Assembly (NCBI RefSeq): GCF_022227765.1
Contig: NZ_JAJMLZ010000002.1
Coordinates: forward strand, 434,001-498,000
Direction of reading: 5' to 3'
Source of the DNA: Ectothiorhodospira shaposhnikovii
Lineage (GTDB): Bacteria; Pseudomonadota; Gammaproteobacteria; Ectothiorhodospirales; Ectothiorhodospiraceae
Length of the DNA stretch: 64,000 bases
Below, piece by piece: positions 37,301-47,487 of this stretch (the first letter of the stretch is position 1; every line of letters starts with the position of its first letter). The notes beneath the pieces are model-generated. The model ran no database searches. It saw only the letters and a list, made by a program, of their open reading frames with translations, and was not told the DNA's origin. The position numbers and the translations under genes are program-made.

Positions 37301-37472
37301 CCCCGGCTCCGAAGCCATGCAGCGCATCGCCGCGCCGGTGATCGGCGGCATGATCACCGCCCCCCTGGTCTCCCTGCTGCTGATCCCGGTGCTGTACTGG
37401 CTGTGGCAACGCGGGCCTCTGCCCGACAACCCCGCCCCAGCAAGGGGGCGGACCCATGACGTCAATCCGTGA
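34335..37472 (+). CDS. cusA: CusA-type heavy-metal RND efflux pump (Cu+/Ag+)
   Basis: 1045 residues with 12 expected membrane helices and two large periplasmic loops. The methionines of the CusA metal site are all present in context: DLMYMPSLNPG, PAPIGMLETVIRFKP and TRIDMLSTGIRSP. This supports monovalent copper/silver rather than zinc/cobalt. DAAIVMVENLHKR is the helix 4 proton-relay region. It is the inner-membrane motor of the tripartite pump. Confidence 0.95.
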   Translation: MIDRIIQASLDNRLLVLLLTAIFITWGLFSLRDMPLDAIPDLSDVQVIVHTGYPGQAPQIVEDQVTYPLSTAMLAVPGARDVRGFSMFGDSYVYVIFEDGTDPYWARSRVLEYLSQVAPDLPDGARPALGPDATGVGWVYQYALVDRSGTHDLADLRSLQDWFLKYELQSVPGVAEVATLGGMVKQYQVVLDPNRARAFDLTLEQVRGAIQAGNREGGGSVLQMAEAEYMVRTRGYLTGVEDLASIPVGRTADGTPLLLEDVAEIRLGPEARRGLADLDGEGEVVGALVVMRHGENALATIERVKQRLDELRPSLPAGVEIVETYDRSTLIRASVHNLSTKLWQEFLIIAAVSLVFLLHLRSALVAIVSLPIGILAALMIMQQQGINANIMSLGGIAVTIGAMVDAAIVMVENLHKRLERVRPDEDRWAVVAEAAKETGRPLFFALLIITVSFLPLFVLEGQEGRMFKPLAFTGTYAMAIAAGLGITLVPVLMGYLVRGRIRPEARHPLSRLLIALYRPLLRVLLRHPWTTVAAALLLALTLLWPGTRLGSEFMPELDEGDLMYMPSLNPGVSLDKVREFLQQTDRLIASVPEVEQVFGKAGRADTATDPAPIGMLETVIRFKPRDQWREGMTKADIIRELDAAVQFPGVANVWVPPIKTRIDMLSTGIRSPVGVKISGPDLAGIERLGREIEAVLTQVPGTASAFADRAATGRYVEVEIHRQRAARHGVSVAELQSLVQTAVGGMNITETVEGRERYPVNLRYPQDWRDSPEALEALPVVTAGGAHVPLGSLATIRIVDGPAMIRTENARLNGWVVVDIRDRDLGSYVAEARRLVAEQVTLPPGYAIAWSGQYEHMERARERLGYLIPVTLVLIFLLLYLCFRSGPEALMLMGALPFAAVGGIWLVYWLGHDLSVAVAAGFILLMGLAAEFAVVMLMYIRNAVARQRPTDRQALEEAIIAGAVMRVRPKAMTSLTVVLGLSPLLLDSGPGSEAMQRIAAPVIGGMITAPLVSLLLIPVLYWLWQRGPLPDNPAPARGRTHDVNP

Positions 37473-37504
37473 ACCATCCCATGCAACCAAGAAGGAGTTC
37501 CATC

Positions 37505-37852
37505 ATGTCCCATGCACGTCCCGTATCCACCCTCGTCCTGGCCTGTGCCCTGGGCCTGTCGGCCCCGGTGCTGTCGGCCGCCGACAACCACCACTATCAT
37601 GGCCATACCGGCCAGGCCGCCCTGACCGCCCAGGCGGAAGGGGTGCTGGAAGCCATCGACCGGGAGGCGGGTACGGTCACCCTGAGCCACGGCCCCATCC
37701 CGGCCCTGCGCTGGCCGCCCATGACCATGGACCTGCGTCTGCGGGATGCCGCGTTGGCGGACGGCGTGGCGGCCGGTGATCGCATTCGCTTCACCCTGGA
37801 GCAGGTGGGGCCGACGGACTATGAAATCATCGAGCTGAAGGCCCTGGATTAA
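37505..37852 (+). CDS. cusF: CusF-like periplasmic copper/silver chaperone
   Basis: 115 residues from the ATG at 37505, preceded by AAGGAG. Signal peptide ending VLSAAD, a His-rich linker NHHYHGHTG, then the CusF OB fold with SHGPIPALRWPPMTMDL, holding the His, Trp and two Met ligands. It delivers Cu+/Ag+ to the pump. It duplicates the domain fused to the adaptor. It ends 12 bases from the convergent nodT-type gene. Confidence 0.92.
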   Translation: MSHARPVSTLVLACALGLSAPVLSAADNHHYHGHTGQAALTAQAEGVLEAIDREAGTVTLSHGPIPALRWPPMTMDLRLRDAALADGVAAGDRIRFTLEQVGPTDYEIIELKALD

Positions 37853-37864
37853 CGGTACCGAGGC

Positions 37865-39307
37865 TCAGGTGGTCGGGCCGGGCATGTCGGAAGGCATGTC
37901 CGGCGCCGCCTCCCGCTGCCAGCCCCCGCCCAGGGCCTTGTACAGATCCACGGCGGCCACCAGGCGGGACAGACGCAGCTGGACCGCCTGCTCCTGGGCC
38001 TGGAACAGGGTGCGCTGGGCATCCAGCACGCTGGTGAAATCCCCCGCCCCTTCCCGATAGCGCAACTCCGCCAGCCTCAGGCTGCGCTCGGCCTCCTCAA
38101 TGGTGGCCTCCTGCACCCGCTCCTGCTCCCCATGACGGGCCACGTCCCCCAGGGCGTCCTCCACCTCCCGAAGGGCGGTGAGCACGGTGCGCCGATAGCT
38201 CTCCAACCCCTCCCGGCGCCGGGATTCGGCGCTGCCCACCTGGGCCCGCAGGCGGCCGCCGTCGAACACCACCTGGGCCAGGCTGGCCCCCAGGCTCAGG
38301 CTCTGGGTGGGATCGGCAAGGGAAAACAGCGCCGTACTGGCCAGTCCACCGGAGCCGGTGAGGCGGATGCTGGGCAGCAGGGCCGCCCGGGCAACCTGCA
38401 GGTTGGCGTCGTTGGCCAGCAACTGCGCCTCCGCGGCGGCGATGTCCGGGCGCCGGACCAGCAGTTCCGAGGGCAGCCCCGGTCCCACCTCGGGGACCGA
38501 CAATCCCTGGATGGACTCGGGTTCCACCTCGAACCCCTGGGGTGCCCGGCCACTGAGTACCGCCAGCGCCGCCAGGGCCTGTCGGGCCTGCACCTCCAAA
38601 GGCACCAGGGCCGCCTGCTGGCTGAGCACCGCCGTGCGCTGGCGACTCACGTCCAGGGCCGTGGCCACCCCATGGCGGTGACGGGATTCCACGATGTCCA
38701 GCAGGCGCTCGGCGGTTTCCAGGTTCCGGCGGCCGATGCGCAGCCGCTCGTTCAGGGACAGCCACTGGAAATAGCCGCTGGCCACCCCGGCCACCAGGCT
38801 CAGGCGCACGGCCTCCTGGTCATGGCGGGTGGCCTGCAGACCGGCCTGGGCGGCGTCCACGCCGGCACTCAGCCGACCCCACAGGTCCACCTCGTAACCC
38901 ACACCCAGGGACAGACTGCTGGAACGGCTGGTGGCGGTATCGCCCCCATCCGTCCTCGTCTCGCGGAAGGTGCTGCCGCCGGACAAATCCACCGACGGGA
39001 ACAGGGAGGCACCGGTGCTGCGCAGTTGCAGTTCCGCCTGCACCACCCGTTCCCGGGCAATGGCCAGGTCGGGACTGTATTCCAGGGCCGCCAGCACCAG
39101 GGATTCCAGCAACGGAGACTCAAAGGTCCGCCACCAGTCGGGCTGGACCTGGGCCGCCTCCGAGACATCGCGGCCGTAGACCTCGGGCATGTCCAGAACC
39201 GGCCCCGTCAGCGGCGCCGTGGTGGCGCATCCGCCCAGAAGCAGCCCGACCACCACCATCGCGCCCGCGACAAAACGTTTATCGGTATTGACCGTCATGA
39301 AGTTCAC
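37865..39307 (-). CDS. NodT-family outer-membrane efflux lipoprotein
   Basis: 480 residues. Lipoprotein signal with lipobox [11 protein letters not shown], then [20 protein letters not shown] and the two-repeat outer-membrane-factor fold with [13 protein letters not shown]-like helices. It is the outer-membrane channel for the MacAB pump encoded just upstream. The start overlaps the macB stop by four bases (ATGA). Confidence 0.92.
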   Translation of the reverse strand: MNFMTVNTDKRFVAGAMVVVGLLLGGCATTAPLTGPVLDMPEVYGRDVSEAAQVQPDWWRTFESPLLESLVLAALEYSPDLAIARERVVQAELQLRSTGASLFPSVDLSGGSTFRETRTDGGDTATSRSSSLSLGVGYEVDLWGRLSAGVDAAQAGLQATRHDQEAVRLSLVAGVASGYFQWLSLNERLRIGRRNLETAERLLDIVESRHRHGVATALDVSRQRTAVLSQQAALVPLEVQARQALAALAVLSGRAPQGFEVEPESIQGLSVPEVGPGLPSELLVRRPDIAAAEAQLLANDANLQVARAALLPSIRLTGSGGLASTALFSLADPTQSLSLGASLAQVVFDGGRLRAQVGSAESRRREGLESYRRTVLTALREVEDALGDVARHGEQERVQEATIEEAERSLRLAELRYREGAGDFTSVLDAQRTLFQAQEQAVQLRLSRLVAAVDLYKALGGGWQREAAPDMPSDMPGPTT

Positions 39308-41238
39308 TCCGAGGCCAGTGCCACCACCGGGTCCAGCCGGGCGGCCTTGCGGGCGGGCAGGTAACCGAACACCAGACCGGTGGCAAAGGCACAGCCGAAG
39401 GCCAGCACCACCGGTGTCGGACTGTATTGGATGGGCGTGCCCAGATGCCCGATCAGGGCCGCCACCCCCAGACCGACCACCACCCCGATGGCCCCGCCCA
39501 GGGCGGACACCGTCACCGCCTCGATCAGGAACTGCTGCTGGATGTTGCGCATGCGCGCCCCGGTGGCCATGCGGATGCCGATCTCCCGGGTCCGCTCGGT
39601 GACGCTCACCAACATGATGTTCATCACCCCGATCCCGCCCACCAGCAGGGAGATGGCGGCAATGGAAGCCAGCAGGATGGTGAGGGTGTTCTGGGTTTCG
39701 CTGGCGCTGTCCAGCAGGGAGGCCATGTTGCGGATCTGGAAGTCTTCCACCCCATGGCGCTGCAGCAGCAGGGCGTGCACCGCCGCCTGGGTCTCGTCGA
39801 TGCGGGAGACATCCTCCACCGCCACGGTCACGTTACGCAGGTTGCGCTGGCCGAATACCCGCAGGCTGCCGGTATGAAAGGGCATGAACACCACATCATC
39901 CTGGTCCTGCCCCATGGGCGAGGCGCCGCGAGGCGTCATCACGCCGATCACCTGGAACAGGATGTTGTTCACCATCACGAACCGGCCCAGGGGATCCTCC
40001 CCGGGAAACAGCGCCCGGGCCACGGTATCGCCCAGCACCGCCACGGTGGCATAACTCTGCTCATCCATCTCATCAAAGAAGACCCCGTGAGCCACCGGCC
40101 AGTTGCGGGCCGCGACAAAGCTTGCGGAGGTGGCCGTCACCGAGGTGGACTGATCCCTGCCGGCGTATCGCAAGGTCACATTGCCCGTCAGTTCCGGCAC
40201 CGCGGCAATGATGTTGTCCAGTTCGTTGATGGCCACCACGTCCTCGTGGACCAGGGTGGTGATGCCGAAACCGCGCATGTTCGGCGCCCAGGGACGCACC
40301 AGCAGCAGGTTGGTGCCCATGGCGCTGATGCGGTCCACCACCACCTGTTTTGCCCCGTCGCCGATGGCCAGCATGGAAATCACCGAAGCCACGCCGATGA
40401 CGATGCCCAGCAGGGTGAGGATGGAACGGAATAGGTTGGCGCTCAGGGCCCTGAAGGCGGTACGGGTGGCCTCGAACACTTCCCCCGGGAGGGAGGACTG
40501 CCCATTGATCACGGGCTCCGGCAAGGCTTCGGCCACCCGGGATGCGCCGGTATCGGACAGCACCCGGCCATCACGCACCTCGATCACCCGGTCCGCATAG
40601 GCGGCCACTTCCGCCTCATGGGTGATGAGGATGATGGTATGGCCCTGGGCCGACAGATCCTTGAGCAGTTCCATCACCTCCTTGCCGCTGCGGCTGTCCA
40701 GGGCCCCGGTGGGTTCATCGGCAAGGATGATGCGGCCCCCGTTCATCAGCGCCCGGGCGATGGATACCCGCTGCTGCTGACCGCCGGACAACTGGGCGGG
40801 ACGGTGTTCCAGACGCTCTCCCAACCCCAGCCGGGTGAGCAGGGATTCGGCACGCTCATGGCGTTGCGCCGGAGCCAGACCCGCATACAGGGCGGGCACC
40901 TCCACGTTCTCCCGGGCGGACAGACCCTGGATCAGGTTGTAGCTCTGGAACACGAAGCCGAAGGCCTCCCGGCGCAGGGCCGCCAGATCATCCGGGGCCA
41001 GCCCGGAGACGTCCTCTCCCATGAAGTGGTAATGCCCCCCGGAAGGCCGGTCCAGGCAACCGATGATGTTCATGAGGGTGGACTTGCCGGAACCGGAGGC
41101 GCCGACAATGGCCACGAATTCTCCGGCCTGGATCTCCAGGTCGATGCCGTGGAGTACCGGCACCTCCAGATCCCCGTTGACGAAGCAGCGGGTGACGCCG
41201 GAGAGCCGGATGAGTGGGTGCGTGCCGGCGGTCGTCAT
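39304..41238 (-). CDS. macB: MacB-type ABC exporter
   Basis: 644 residues. ATPase domain (about 1-240) with Walker [10 protein letters not shown], signature [15 protein letters not shown] and Walker [10 protein letters not shown]; then one helix, a large periplasmic domain and three C-terminal helices with the FtsX motif ([27 protein letters not shown]). A tripartite efflux motor for macrolides, lipopeptides, enterotoxin or siderophores such as PvdRT-exported pyoverdine. One-base overlap with macA. Confidence 0.95.
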   Translation of the reverse strand: MTTAGTHPLIRLSGVTRCFVNGDLEVPVLHGIDLEIQAGEFVAIVGASGSGKSTLMNIIGCLDRPSGGHYHFMGEDVSGLAPDDLAALRREAFGFVFQSYNLIQGLSARENVEVPALYAGLAPAQRHERAESLLTRLGLGERLEHRPAQLSGGQQQRVSIARALMNGGRIILADEPTGALDSRSGKEVMELLKDLSAQGHTIILITHEAEVAAYADRVIEVRDGRVLSDTGASRVAEALPEPVINGQSSLPGEVFEATRTAFRALSANLFRSILTLLGIVIGVASVISMLAIGDGAKQVVVDRISAMGTNLLLVRPWAPNMRGFGITTLVHEDVVAINELDNIIAAVPELTGNVTLRYAGRDQSTSVTATSASFVAARNWPVAHGVFFDEMDEQSYATVAVLGDTVARALFPGEDPLGRFVMVNNILFQVIGVMTPRGASPMGQDQDDVVFMPFHTGSLRVFGQRNLRNVTVAVEDVSRIDETQAAVHALLLQRHGVEDFQIRNMASLLDSASETQNTLTILLASIAAISLLVGGIGVMNIMLVSVTERTREIGIRMATGARMRNIQQQFLIEAVTVSALGGAIGVVVGLGVAALIGHLGTPIQYSPTPVVLAFGCAFATGLVFGYLPARKAARLDPVVALASE

Positions 41239-42539
41239 CAGCGCAGCCCCGGCCCCATGCCGGTGGGACCCAGCCCCGGGATGCGGTCACCGCCGGCCTG
41301 GCGGGGCGTCGTGGACGGGGCCGTGGGCGCGCGACCGGCCAGCACCACCGTCTCGCCCTCCTCCAGACCGGACAGCACCTGGGCCTGCACCCGGTTGCTG
41401 ACCCCGATCTCGACCACCCGTTCCTCGATGCGTCCATCGTCCTTGAGCACCGTGACCAGACCGCGACGCGCCCGGACGACGGGAGGTTCTTCATCCCCGG
41501 ACCCCGGCCGGGCCTCCCGCATCCCGGGACGGCCCGTGCGACCCGCGGCCGGACCGGTCAGGGTCAGCGCCGACATGGGCACCAGCAGGGTGTCCCGCGC
41601 CGCCGATTCGATGAAGAAGACCTGCGCCGTCATCTGGGTCATGAGGAAGTGGCGCGGATTGGGCACATTGAACAGGGCGTTGTAGAGCACCACGTTGTTG
41701 GTGACCGTCGGCGTGGGCTCGATACGTTCCAGACTGCCGTACCAACGACGTTCCCCCCCACCCAGGGTGGTGAAATAGACCGCCATGCCGGGCTGCAGAC
41801 GGGAGATATCCGCTTCCGAGACCTGGGTCTGCACGGTCATGGTGGACAGTTCCGCAATTTGCAGAATGATGGGGGCCTGCTGGTTGGCATTGAGGGTCTG
41901 CCCCTGACGGGCAGTGATGGACACCACCGTACCGGCCATGGGGGCCAGGATCCGGCTGTACTCCAGATTGGCCTCGTCGGCCCGCAGGCTGGATTCGGTT
42001 TGCTCGATCTGGGCCTTGAGCATCTCGATCTGGGCCTGGGCCGACTTCAGACCGGCCTCGGCGGTCTGCAGGGACTCCAGGGTGGTGGCGTCCTCCGCAT
42101 ACAGGTTGCGTTGCCGGGTGTGGGTGATTCGGGCCAGGGCCAGCTGGGCCTCCCGGTCCTGCAGCTGGGCACGCTGGTAGCGGAGCTGGGCGCGGCTGGC
42201 ATCCACCCGGGCCAGATAGACCGTGGGATCGATCTCCGCCAGCAACTGCCCCTCCTCCACCTGGCTGCCCACCTCCACATGGATGGCCATCACCTGACCG
42301 GAGATCTGCGCCCCCACATCCACATAACTCCTGGGCTGCAGGGTGCCGGTGGCGGTCACCAGATTCTCGATGTCACCCCGACTGATCTTGGCGGTCAGCC
42401 GGGTGGTTTCCTCGTCCTTGCCGCCGCCGAGCCAGTTCCAGGCACCATAGGCCCCACCAGCCAGCAGGAGCAGGACCATCAGCAGGATGAAGGCACGGCG
42501 GCGCGGCCGACGCCGTTGGGAACGGATGGGCGGATTCAT
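41238..42539 (-). CDS. macA: MacA-type periplasmic adaptor
   Basis: 433 residues. N-terminal membrane helix (about 12-32), lipoyl halves flanking a long alpha-hairpin rich in Gln/Glu/Ala (about 110-190), then beta-barrel [13 protein letters not shown]. It joins MacB to the outer-membrane channel. A Gly/Pro/Arg-rich C-terminal tail. The gene begins 59 bases after the reductase gene and may share its transcript. Confidence 0.93.
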   Translation of the reverse strand: MNPPIRSQRRRPRRRAFILLMVLLLLAGGAYGAWNWLGGGKDEETTRLTAKISRGDIENLVTATGTLQPRSYVDVGAQISGQVMAIHVEVGSQVEEGQLLAEIDPTVYLARVDASRAQLRYQRAQLQDREAQLALARITHTRQRNLYAEDATTLESLQTAEAGLKSAQAQIEMLKAQIEQTESSLRADEANLEYSRILAPMAGTVVSITARQGQTLNANQQAPIILQIAELSTMTVQTQVSEADISRLQPGMAVYFTTLGGGERRWYGSLERIEPTPTVTNNVVLYNALFNVPNPRHFLMTQMTAQVFFIESAARDTLLVPMSALTLTGPAAGRTGRPGMREARPGSGDEEPPVVRARRGLVTVLKDDGRIEERVVEIGVSNRVQAQVLSGLEEGETVVLAGRAPTAPSTTPRQAGGDRIPGLGPTGMGPGLR

Positions 42540-42598
42540 GGGGCGGTTCAGGCTCCGGATGGCGACTGGGTCATCGACTGGGGGGAAGCATCCCCCCT

Positions 42599-45085
42599 TC
42601 AGTACACATCACGCCGATAGCGGGCATCCGTTGACAGGGTTTCGAACCTTTCTTCGCCCAGAATCTCCCGGAGGGCTTCATCCACCGCCGGCGCCATGGT
42701 CAGGGCACTGCCGCAGACCAGCACCACCGCTCCTTCATCCACCCAACGGATCACGTCCTCGGCACGGGCCCGCAACTGATGCTGGACATACTCCCGCTGT
42801 TCCCCGTCTCGGGAAAAGGCCAGGGATAGCATGGGTAGTCCACCCTGGGCCTGCCATCTTCGGATCTCGTCCTCATAGTAGAAATCATGGGCCCGCTGGC
42901 GCTCCCCGAAGACCAGCCAGTTGGTTTGCTGCCCAGCGGTGATCCGCGCCACCAGGTGGGCACGCAGGGCGGCCAGGCCGGTCCCGTTGCCGATCAGGAT
43001 CAAGGGACGGGTCTCCTGGTCGAGACGGAAATTGCGATTGGGACGAAGGCGCAGGGATACCGACTGCCCCGGCTCCAGCGTGGCCGTGAGATAGCCCGAT
43101 CCCAGACCCAGTCGACCGTCCTCGCCACGGACCTGCCGCACCAGCAGGTTCAGACAGCCTTCGGCGGGCACGGAGGCGATGGAATACAGGCGAGTGACTT
43201 CGTGTCCCCCGGTGACGGCGGCGGGGACATGCACCTCCACCAGATCACCGGCCTGCCAGTGTGCATCCGCCCCCGGGTCCGGCCTGAAGGACAGGTGGAA
43301 AGTGGAACCGCCCACGGAACCGGGATTGAGTTCCCGCCGCTCCGTCAGGGTCCAAGAAGTCGGCGGCGACATCTCCCCGTTCAAGTCCATTTCCGCGGCC
43401 CCCAAGGAACGGAGCAATACCTGCCACTGGCCCAGGGCGGCGGGCTCGGTACTGTCCACCTCCACCCGGGGGGCCACGGCGATGGCGCCGCAGGATCGCA
43501 GCCATTCATCCAGGGCGCGGCCGAAAGCGCAGAAGTGGCAGTAACCCCGGTCGCCCAGAGCCAGCAGGGCATATTCCATTGTGCTCAAATCCGGATGCTG
43601 CCGGTCCATCAGCCGGGCAAAGGGACGGGCCGGATCGGGGGACTCACCTTCCCCGTAAGTGGAGGCGATGAACAGCACGCGCCCCATGTCCTTGAGGTCA
43701 TTCGGGGTCAGGGTGCCCAGTGGGTGGACTGCCACGGCAAGGCCGGCGGCCTGGAACGCACCGGCTGTCTTCCAGGCCTGGGTCTCGGCGTTGCCGGTCT
43801 GGCTGGCGAAGACCACATGGATGCGCTCGCCCTCCCCGATCCCGCTGTCGCCCGAGGGCTTCAGCCCGGCCTGAAGCAGGGCCGACCGGGCCACCTGGGC
43901 CTTGCGGCGGCGATCGATATACAGCACCAGCCCCGTGATGGCGAACAGGGGCATGATCAGACTGGCCACCATCATGGCGATGCGGCCGGGCATGCCGAAG
44001 AACGAGCCGCTGTGCAGCGGCAGCATGCTGGACATGAGCTTTTCATTCAGGGGACGGTCCGCATAGCGAACATGGTTTTGCACGTCGCCGGTGCCGGCCG
44101 CCAGGGTCAGGCGGTTCCAGGCCCGCTCATGGGCCGGCCGGGGGTCAAAATACATGAACTGATAGTCTCCCCCCGGCTGGGGCAGACGCAGGGTGGCGGT
44201 GGAATAGCCCAAAGGTGCCGCCTGCTCGAAGGCCTGCCAGATGGCGTTCACCTGTGCAAAACGGTCAGCCGCCGGCTCCCGGGGCGAAGATGCCTCACGG
44301 CCCATGCGGCCACGGGGAGCCTCTTCCCCGCTCCGGGCACCGCCGGCCCGGGCATCGGCGTTATCCTCCTGGGCGGGCTGCGGCGGACCCGGGCGCACCG
44401 GCATGGGGACACCGCTGAGCTCATGCAGACCCGCCCGGTACCAGTCATAGGACCAGTACAGGCCCGTCAGGGCCGCCAGCAGGTACAGAGGCAACACCCA
44501 GGTACCCACCACCCCGTGCATGCTGGAGACGAACCCGCGCCCCGAGCGGCGAACACTGAAAGTGAACCAACCGGCCAGGGCCTTCCAGGACCGGGGCCAG
44601 CGCAGGTAGATGCCCGACAGCACCAGGATGATCAGCATGATGGTGGCCGCCCCGGTGATCTGCTTGCCCACATCCCCCATCAGCAGCCAGCGATGCAGGC
44701 GCTGCAGGGTGCGGAAGAAGGCCTGTCCCTTGAGTTCGGCGCCGATCAGTTCCCCGGTGTAGGGATTGAAATAATGATTGACCCCGCGGCGGGCCTGCGG
44801 CCCGTCACCGGCCACATTCACGGTGGCCGCATCCCGGGGATCGGAAGACAGGCTCAGGGAATTGATCTGCCGTTCCGGCAGGGCCTGCTGGGCCTGTCGC
44901 AGCAGGGCTTCCGGAGACAGGCGTTGTGTGTCCAGGGGCTCCACCCGCAGAACATCACTGTTGATGGCGCGGATGATCTCGCGCTCGAAGGTCAGCATTC
45001 CCCCGGTCACGCCGAGGATGATCAGCACGACTCCGACCGTGATGCCCATGAACCAGTGAAGCTGGAACCAGAGTTTGCGTAGCAT
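42599..45085 (-). CDS. PepSY-TM / flavodoxin / FNR fusion, probable ferric-siderophore reductase
   Basis: About 828 residues. N-terminal PepSY-associated membrane part with four helices and histidines suited to haem (QLHWF, LHRWLL, SMHGVVG, PLHSGSFFG); a Pro/Ala/Arg linker; a flavodoxin domain near residue 415 (VVFASQTGNAET); an FAD domain with RLYSIAS; an NADPH domain with GNGTGLAALRAH; and a C-terminal aromatic (DVY). Electrons can therefore run from NADPH through FAD and FMN to membrane haem and the periplasm. FoxB/FpvG-type PepSY proteins reduce ferri-siderophores but lack the fused diflavin part. It is eight bases downstream of the TonB-dependent receptor. The ATG at 45085 avoids overlap with the receptor. 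Confidence 0.88.
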   Translation of the reverse strand: MLRKLWFQLHWFMGITVGVVLIILGVTGGMLTFEREIIRAINSDVLRVEPLDTQRLSPEALLRQAQQALPERQINSLSLSSDPRDAATVNVAGDGPQARRGVNHYFNPYTGELIGAELKGQAFFRTLQRLHRWLLMGDVGKQITGAATIMLIILVLSGIYLRWPRSWKALAGWFTFSVRRSGRGFVSSMHGVVGTWVLPLYLLAALTGLYWSYDWYRAGLHELSGVPMPVRPGPPQPAQEDNADARAGGARSGEEAPRGRMGREASSPREPAADRFAQVNAIWQAFEQAAPLGYSTATLRLPQPGGDYQFMYFDPRPAHERAWNRLTLAAGTGDVQNHVRYADRPLNEKLMSSMLPLHSGSFFGMPGRIAMMVASLIMPLFAITGLVLYIDRRRKAQVARSALLQAGLKPSGDSGIGEGERIHVVFASQTGNAETQAWKTAGAFQAAGLAVAVHPLGTLTPNDLKDMGRVLFIASTYGEGESPDPARPFARLMDRQHPDLSTMEYALLALGDRGYCHFCAFGRALDEWLRSCGAIAVAPRVEVDSTEPAALGQWQVLLRSLGAAEMDLNGEMSPPTSWTLTERRELNPGSVGGSTFHLSFRPDPGADAHWQAGDLVEVHVPAAVTGGHEVTRLYSIASVPAEGCLNLLVRQVRGEDGRLGLGSGYLTATLEPGQSVSLRLRPNRNFRLDQETRPLILIGNGTGLAALRAHLVARITAGQQTNWLVFGERQRAHDFYYEDEIRRWQAQGGLPMLSLAFSRDGEQREYVQHQLRARAEDVIRWVDEGAVVLVCGSALTMAPAVDEALREILGEERFETLSTDARYRRDVY

Positions 45086-45093
45086 GGGGCGCC

Positions 45094-47349
45094 TCAGAAG
45101 TCGTAGGTGGCGGACAGCCACAGACTCCGACGGTCCAGATACACTCCGCTGGTGGCGGCACCGGTCTGGGTGTAACGATAGGCGTGGTAGGTCTGACCGT
45201 TGTGGACATAGCTGTCCGATTTGCCGAAATCCTTGTCCAGCAGGTTGTAGACGGTGCCGGTCAGGCGCACCCGGTCGGACATGCGATAGGTGGCACCCAG
45301 ATTGAACACGGCGTAGCTGTCCAGCTTGTTACCCAATTGCTGATACAGGGAAAGGTTCTGACCCGAGGTGGGCAGCCCGCCGCTAAAGCGTTCACGGGAG
45401 GAATAGAACTCCCCGTCCAGGCGAGCCGACAGCCGGTTGCTGACGTCCCACAGCAGTCGGGTGGTCAGGGCGTGCTCCGGCGTGTTGGTCAGCAGCAGGC
45501 CCTTCTGGTCACCGGAGCGGATCTCGGTGTCCGTGTAGGTATAGCCGCCACTGATCTCCCAAGCCGGGGCAAAGCGATAACGGGCGCTCAGTTCCACGCC
45601 CTGGGAAATGGCGCGATCGATGTTCACCGACTGGGAGAACTCTTCCTGCTCGGTGAAGTTACCGATGCTCAGACAGCCCGGTATCCCGGCATGGGGCTGG
45701 TTGCCGTTCTCATCCACATACTGGCAGTTGAGGATCCCTTCACCACTGGCAATCCGATCCGTGAAGCGGGTATGGAAGAGCGTGACATCCGCGGACAGTC
45801 CGGTCCGGTTGTCAAAGCCCGCGCCCAGCTCATAGTTGGTGGTCTTTTCCGGCTTGAGATGGGGAGAACCGATGGTGATCGTCCGCCCCTGGTTGGTGAA
45901 ACCGGTAATGCCGTCATGGAGCTGGTTCAGGGTGGGGGTCTTGTACCCCCGGCCGACGCCGCCCTTCAAGGTCCACTGATCATCAGCCTTCCAGACCAGA
46001 TAGGCGCGGGGGCTGAAGTGTCCGTCAAAGGCATCATGGTTTTCATAGCGGGCACCCAGGGTGAGGGCCAGATCATGTCTGAGCCACCACTCGTCCTCGA
46101 CGAAGACCGACCAGTTGCTCTGCTCGAAGGCCTGACTGCCTGCCGCGCCGTCTTCCAGCCTGGAATCCACATACTGTCCACCCAGGGTCAGCATGTGATC
46201 CCCGGCGGGCATCACCCACTTGCCGTCCACCACCAGGTCGCGGTTCTCCAACAGCCTGGGTTCGCCGCCCACAGCCTCATAGCCATAGTCCGGCGCGCTG
46301 CCCGCGGGCAGGGTGCGCCCCAAGGTCTCCGTGGTGATGCGGGTCACGCTGCCTTCCAGGGTACCGGCCTCGAAATGACCGCGATAACCCAGCACGGCCT
46401 GGTCCCGGTTGAAGCGCAGTTCATCTTCATAGCCCCAGACCGTGCCGGGCTGGGGGGCGCAGGTATTGCGGTTGGTCCCATCCAGGGTGCCCAGACGGCA
46501 GTTGTCATTGGAATAGGTCTGCCGGGCACGTTCCAGATCCAGCCAGACCTGCTGATCGTCCACGGGGGTCAGGGTCAGACGACCGCCCAGGGAGTGGATC
46601 CGCGCCTCCGGCGGGCGGGGATCACGTCCGGCACTGTTTTCGATCAACCGGTCCGAGGCATCCCGGTCGAACAGGCGCCCACGCACCTGCAGACCCAACC
46701 GGTCTTCCACCAGCGGTCCGGTGGTGAAAACGCTGATGCTGGAGCTGTTGCCGGCAGTGCGGTCTTCCTGGAAGGTGTTTTCCACCGTGACGCTGCCCCC
46801 CCACTGCCGGCTGACCGGGCGGGTGATGATGTTGATCACCCCGCCCATGGCATCCGATCCATACAAGGTGGACATGGGACCACGGATCACCTCGATGCGC
46901 TCGATGGCCGACAGCGGCGGCAGGAAGCTGGTGGAGGTCTCGCCGAAGCCATTGGGGGTGACATTGCCGGAGGTGTTCTGGCGGCGGCCATCGATCAGGA
47001 TCAGGGTGTATTCACTGGGCAGGCCGCGGATACCGATGTTCAGTCCGCCGGTCTTGCCCACGCCCGCCCGTACATCCACCCCCGGCACATCCGCCAGGGC
47101 CTCGGCCAGGTTGGAAAAGCGTTTCTGCTCCAGATCCTCCCGGGTCACCACCGAGATGCTGGCGGGGGCATCCCGCAGCGCCTGCTCAAAACCCGCGGCA
47201 CTGATGACGGTGATCTCGTCCAGCCTGAGGGTTTCCGAAGCCAGGACGGAACCGGCCATACCTCCCAGGGCCAGGGCCACGGCGGTCCGTAGCATCAGGG
47301 GGCGAAGGGTCGGAAATGAAGATACCGAGGGTCGGGCGGGTGAAACCAT
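45094..47349 (-). CDS. TonB-dependent outer-membrane receptor (catecholate-siderophore/colicin I type)
   Basis: 751 residues. Signal peptide ending MAGSVLAS, TonB box near DEITVISA, plug domain (about 55-165: NIGIRGLPSEYTLILIDGRR, IERIEVIRGPMSTLYGSDAMGGVINIITR) and a 22-strand barrel ending in F (LSATYDF). Closest in feel to CirA/FepA-type receptors for catecholate iron chelates. A Fur-like box lies 139 bases upstream. It is the first gene of the leftward cluster. Confidence 0.93.
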   Translation of the reverse strand: MVSPARPSVSSFPTLRPLMLRTAVALALGGMAGSVLASETLRLDEITVISAAGFEQALRDAPASISVVTREDLEQKRFSNLAEALADVPGVDVRAGVGKTGGLNIGIRGLPSEYTLILIDGRRQNTSGNVTPNGFGETSTSFLPPLSAIERIEVIRGPMSTLYGSDAMGGVINIITRPVSRQWGGSVTVENTFQEDRTAGNSSSISVFTTGPLVEDRLGLQVRGRLFDRDASDRLIENSAGRDPRPPEARIHSLGGRLTLTPVDDQQVWLDLERARQTYSNDNCRLGTLDGTNRNTCAPQPGTVWGYEDELRFNRDQAVLGYRGHFEAGTLEGSVTRITTETLGRTLPAGSAPDYGYEAVGGEPRLLENRDLVVDGKWVMPAGDHMLTLGGQYVDSRLEDGAAGSQAFEQSNWSVFVEDEWWLRHDLALTLGARYENHDAFDGHFSPRAYLVWKADDQWTLKGGVGRGYKTPTLNQLHDGITGFTNQGRTITIGSPHLKPEKTTNYELGAGFDNRTGLSADVTLFHTRFTDRIASGEGILNCQYVDENGNQPHAGIPGCLSIGNFTEQEEFSQSVNIDRAISQGVELSARYRFAPAWEISGGYTYTDTEIRSGDQKGLLLTNTPEHALTTRLLWDVSNRLSARLDGEFYSSRERFSGGLPTSGQNLSLYQQLGNKLDSYAVFNLGATYRMSDRVRLTGTVYNLLDKDFGKSDSYVHNGQTYHAYRYTQTGAATSGVYLDRRSLWLSATYDF

Positions 47350-47487
47350 GACGTGACAACTCCCATTTCATGCGGATTGAACTGTTCTGGCAGGCTGCAT
47401 GCCCTGACCTAGAGACATCCCGCGTCAGGGACAGGACTGGCTGGCTGACAGCAACAGGAGGAAGAAATAAGGGTGCGAATGTTAATC

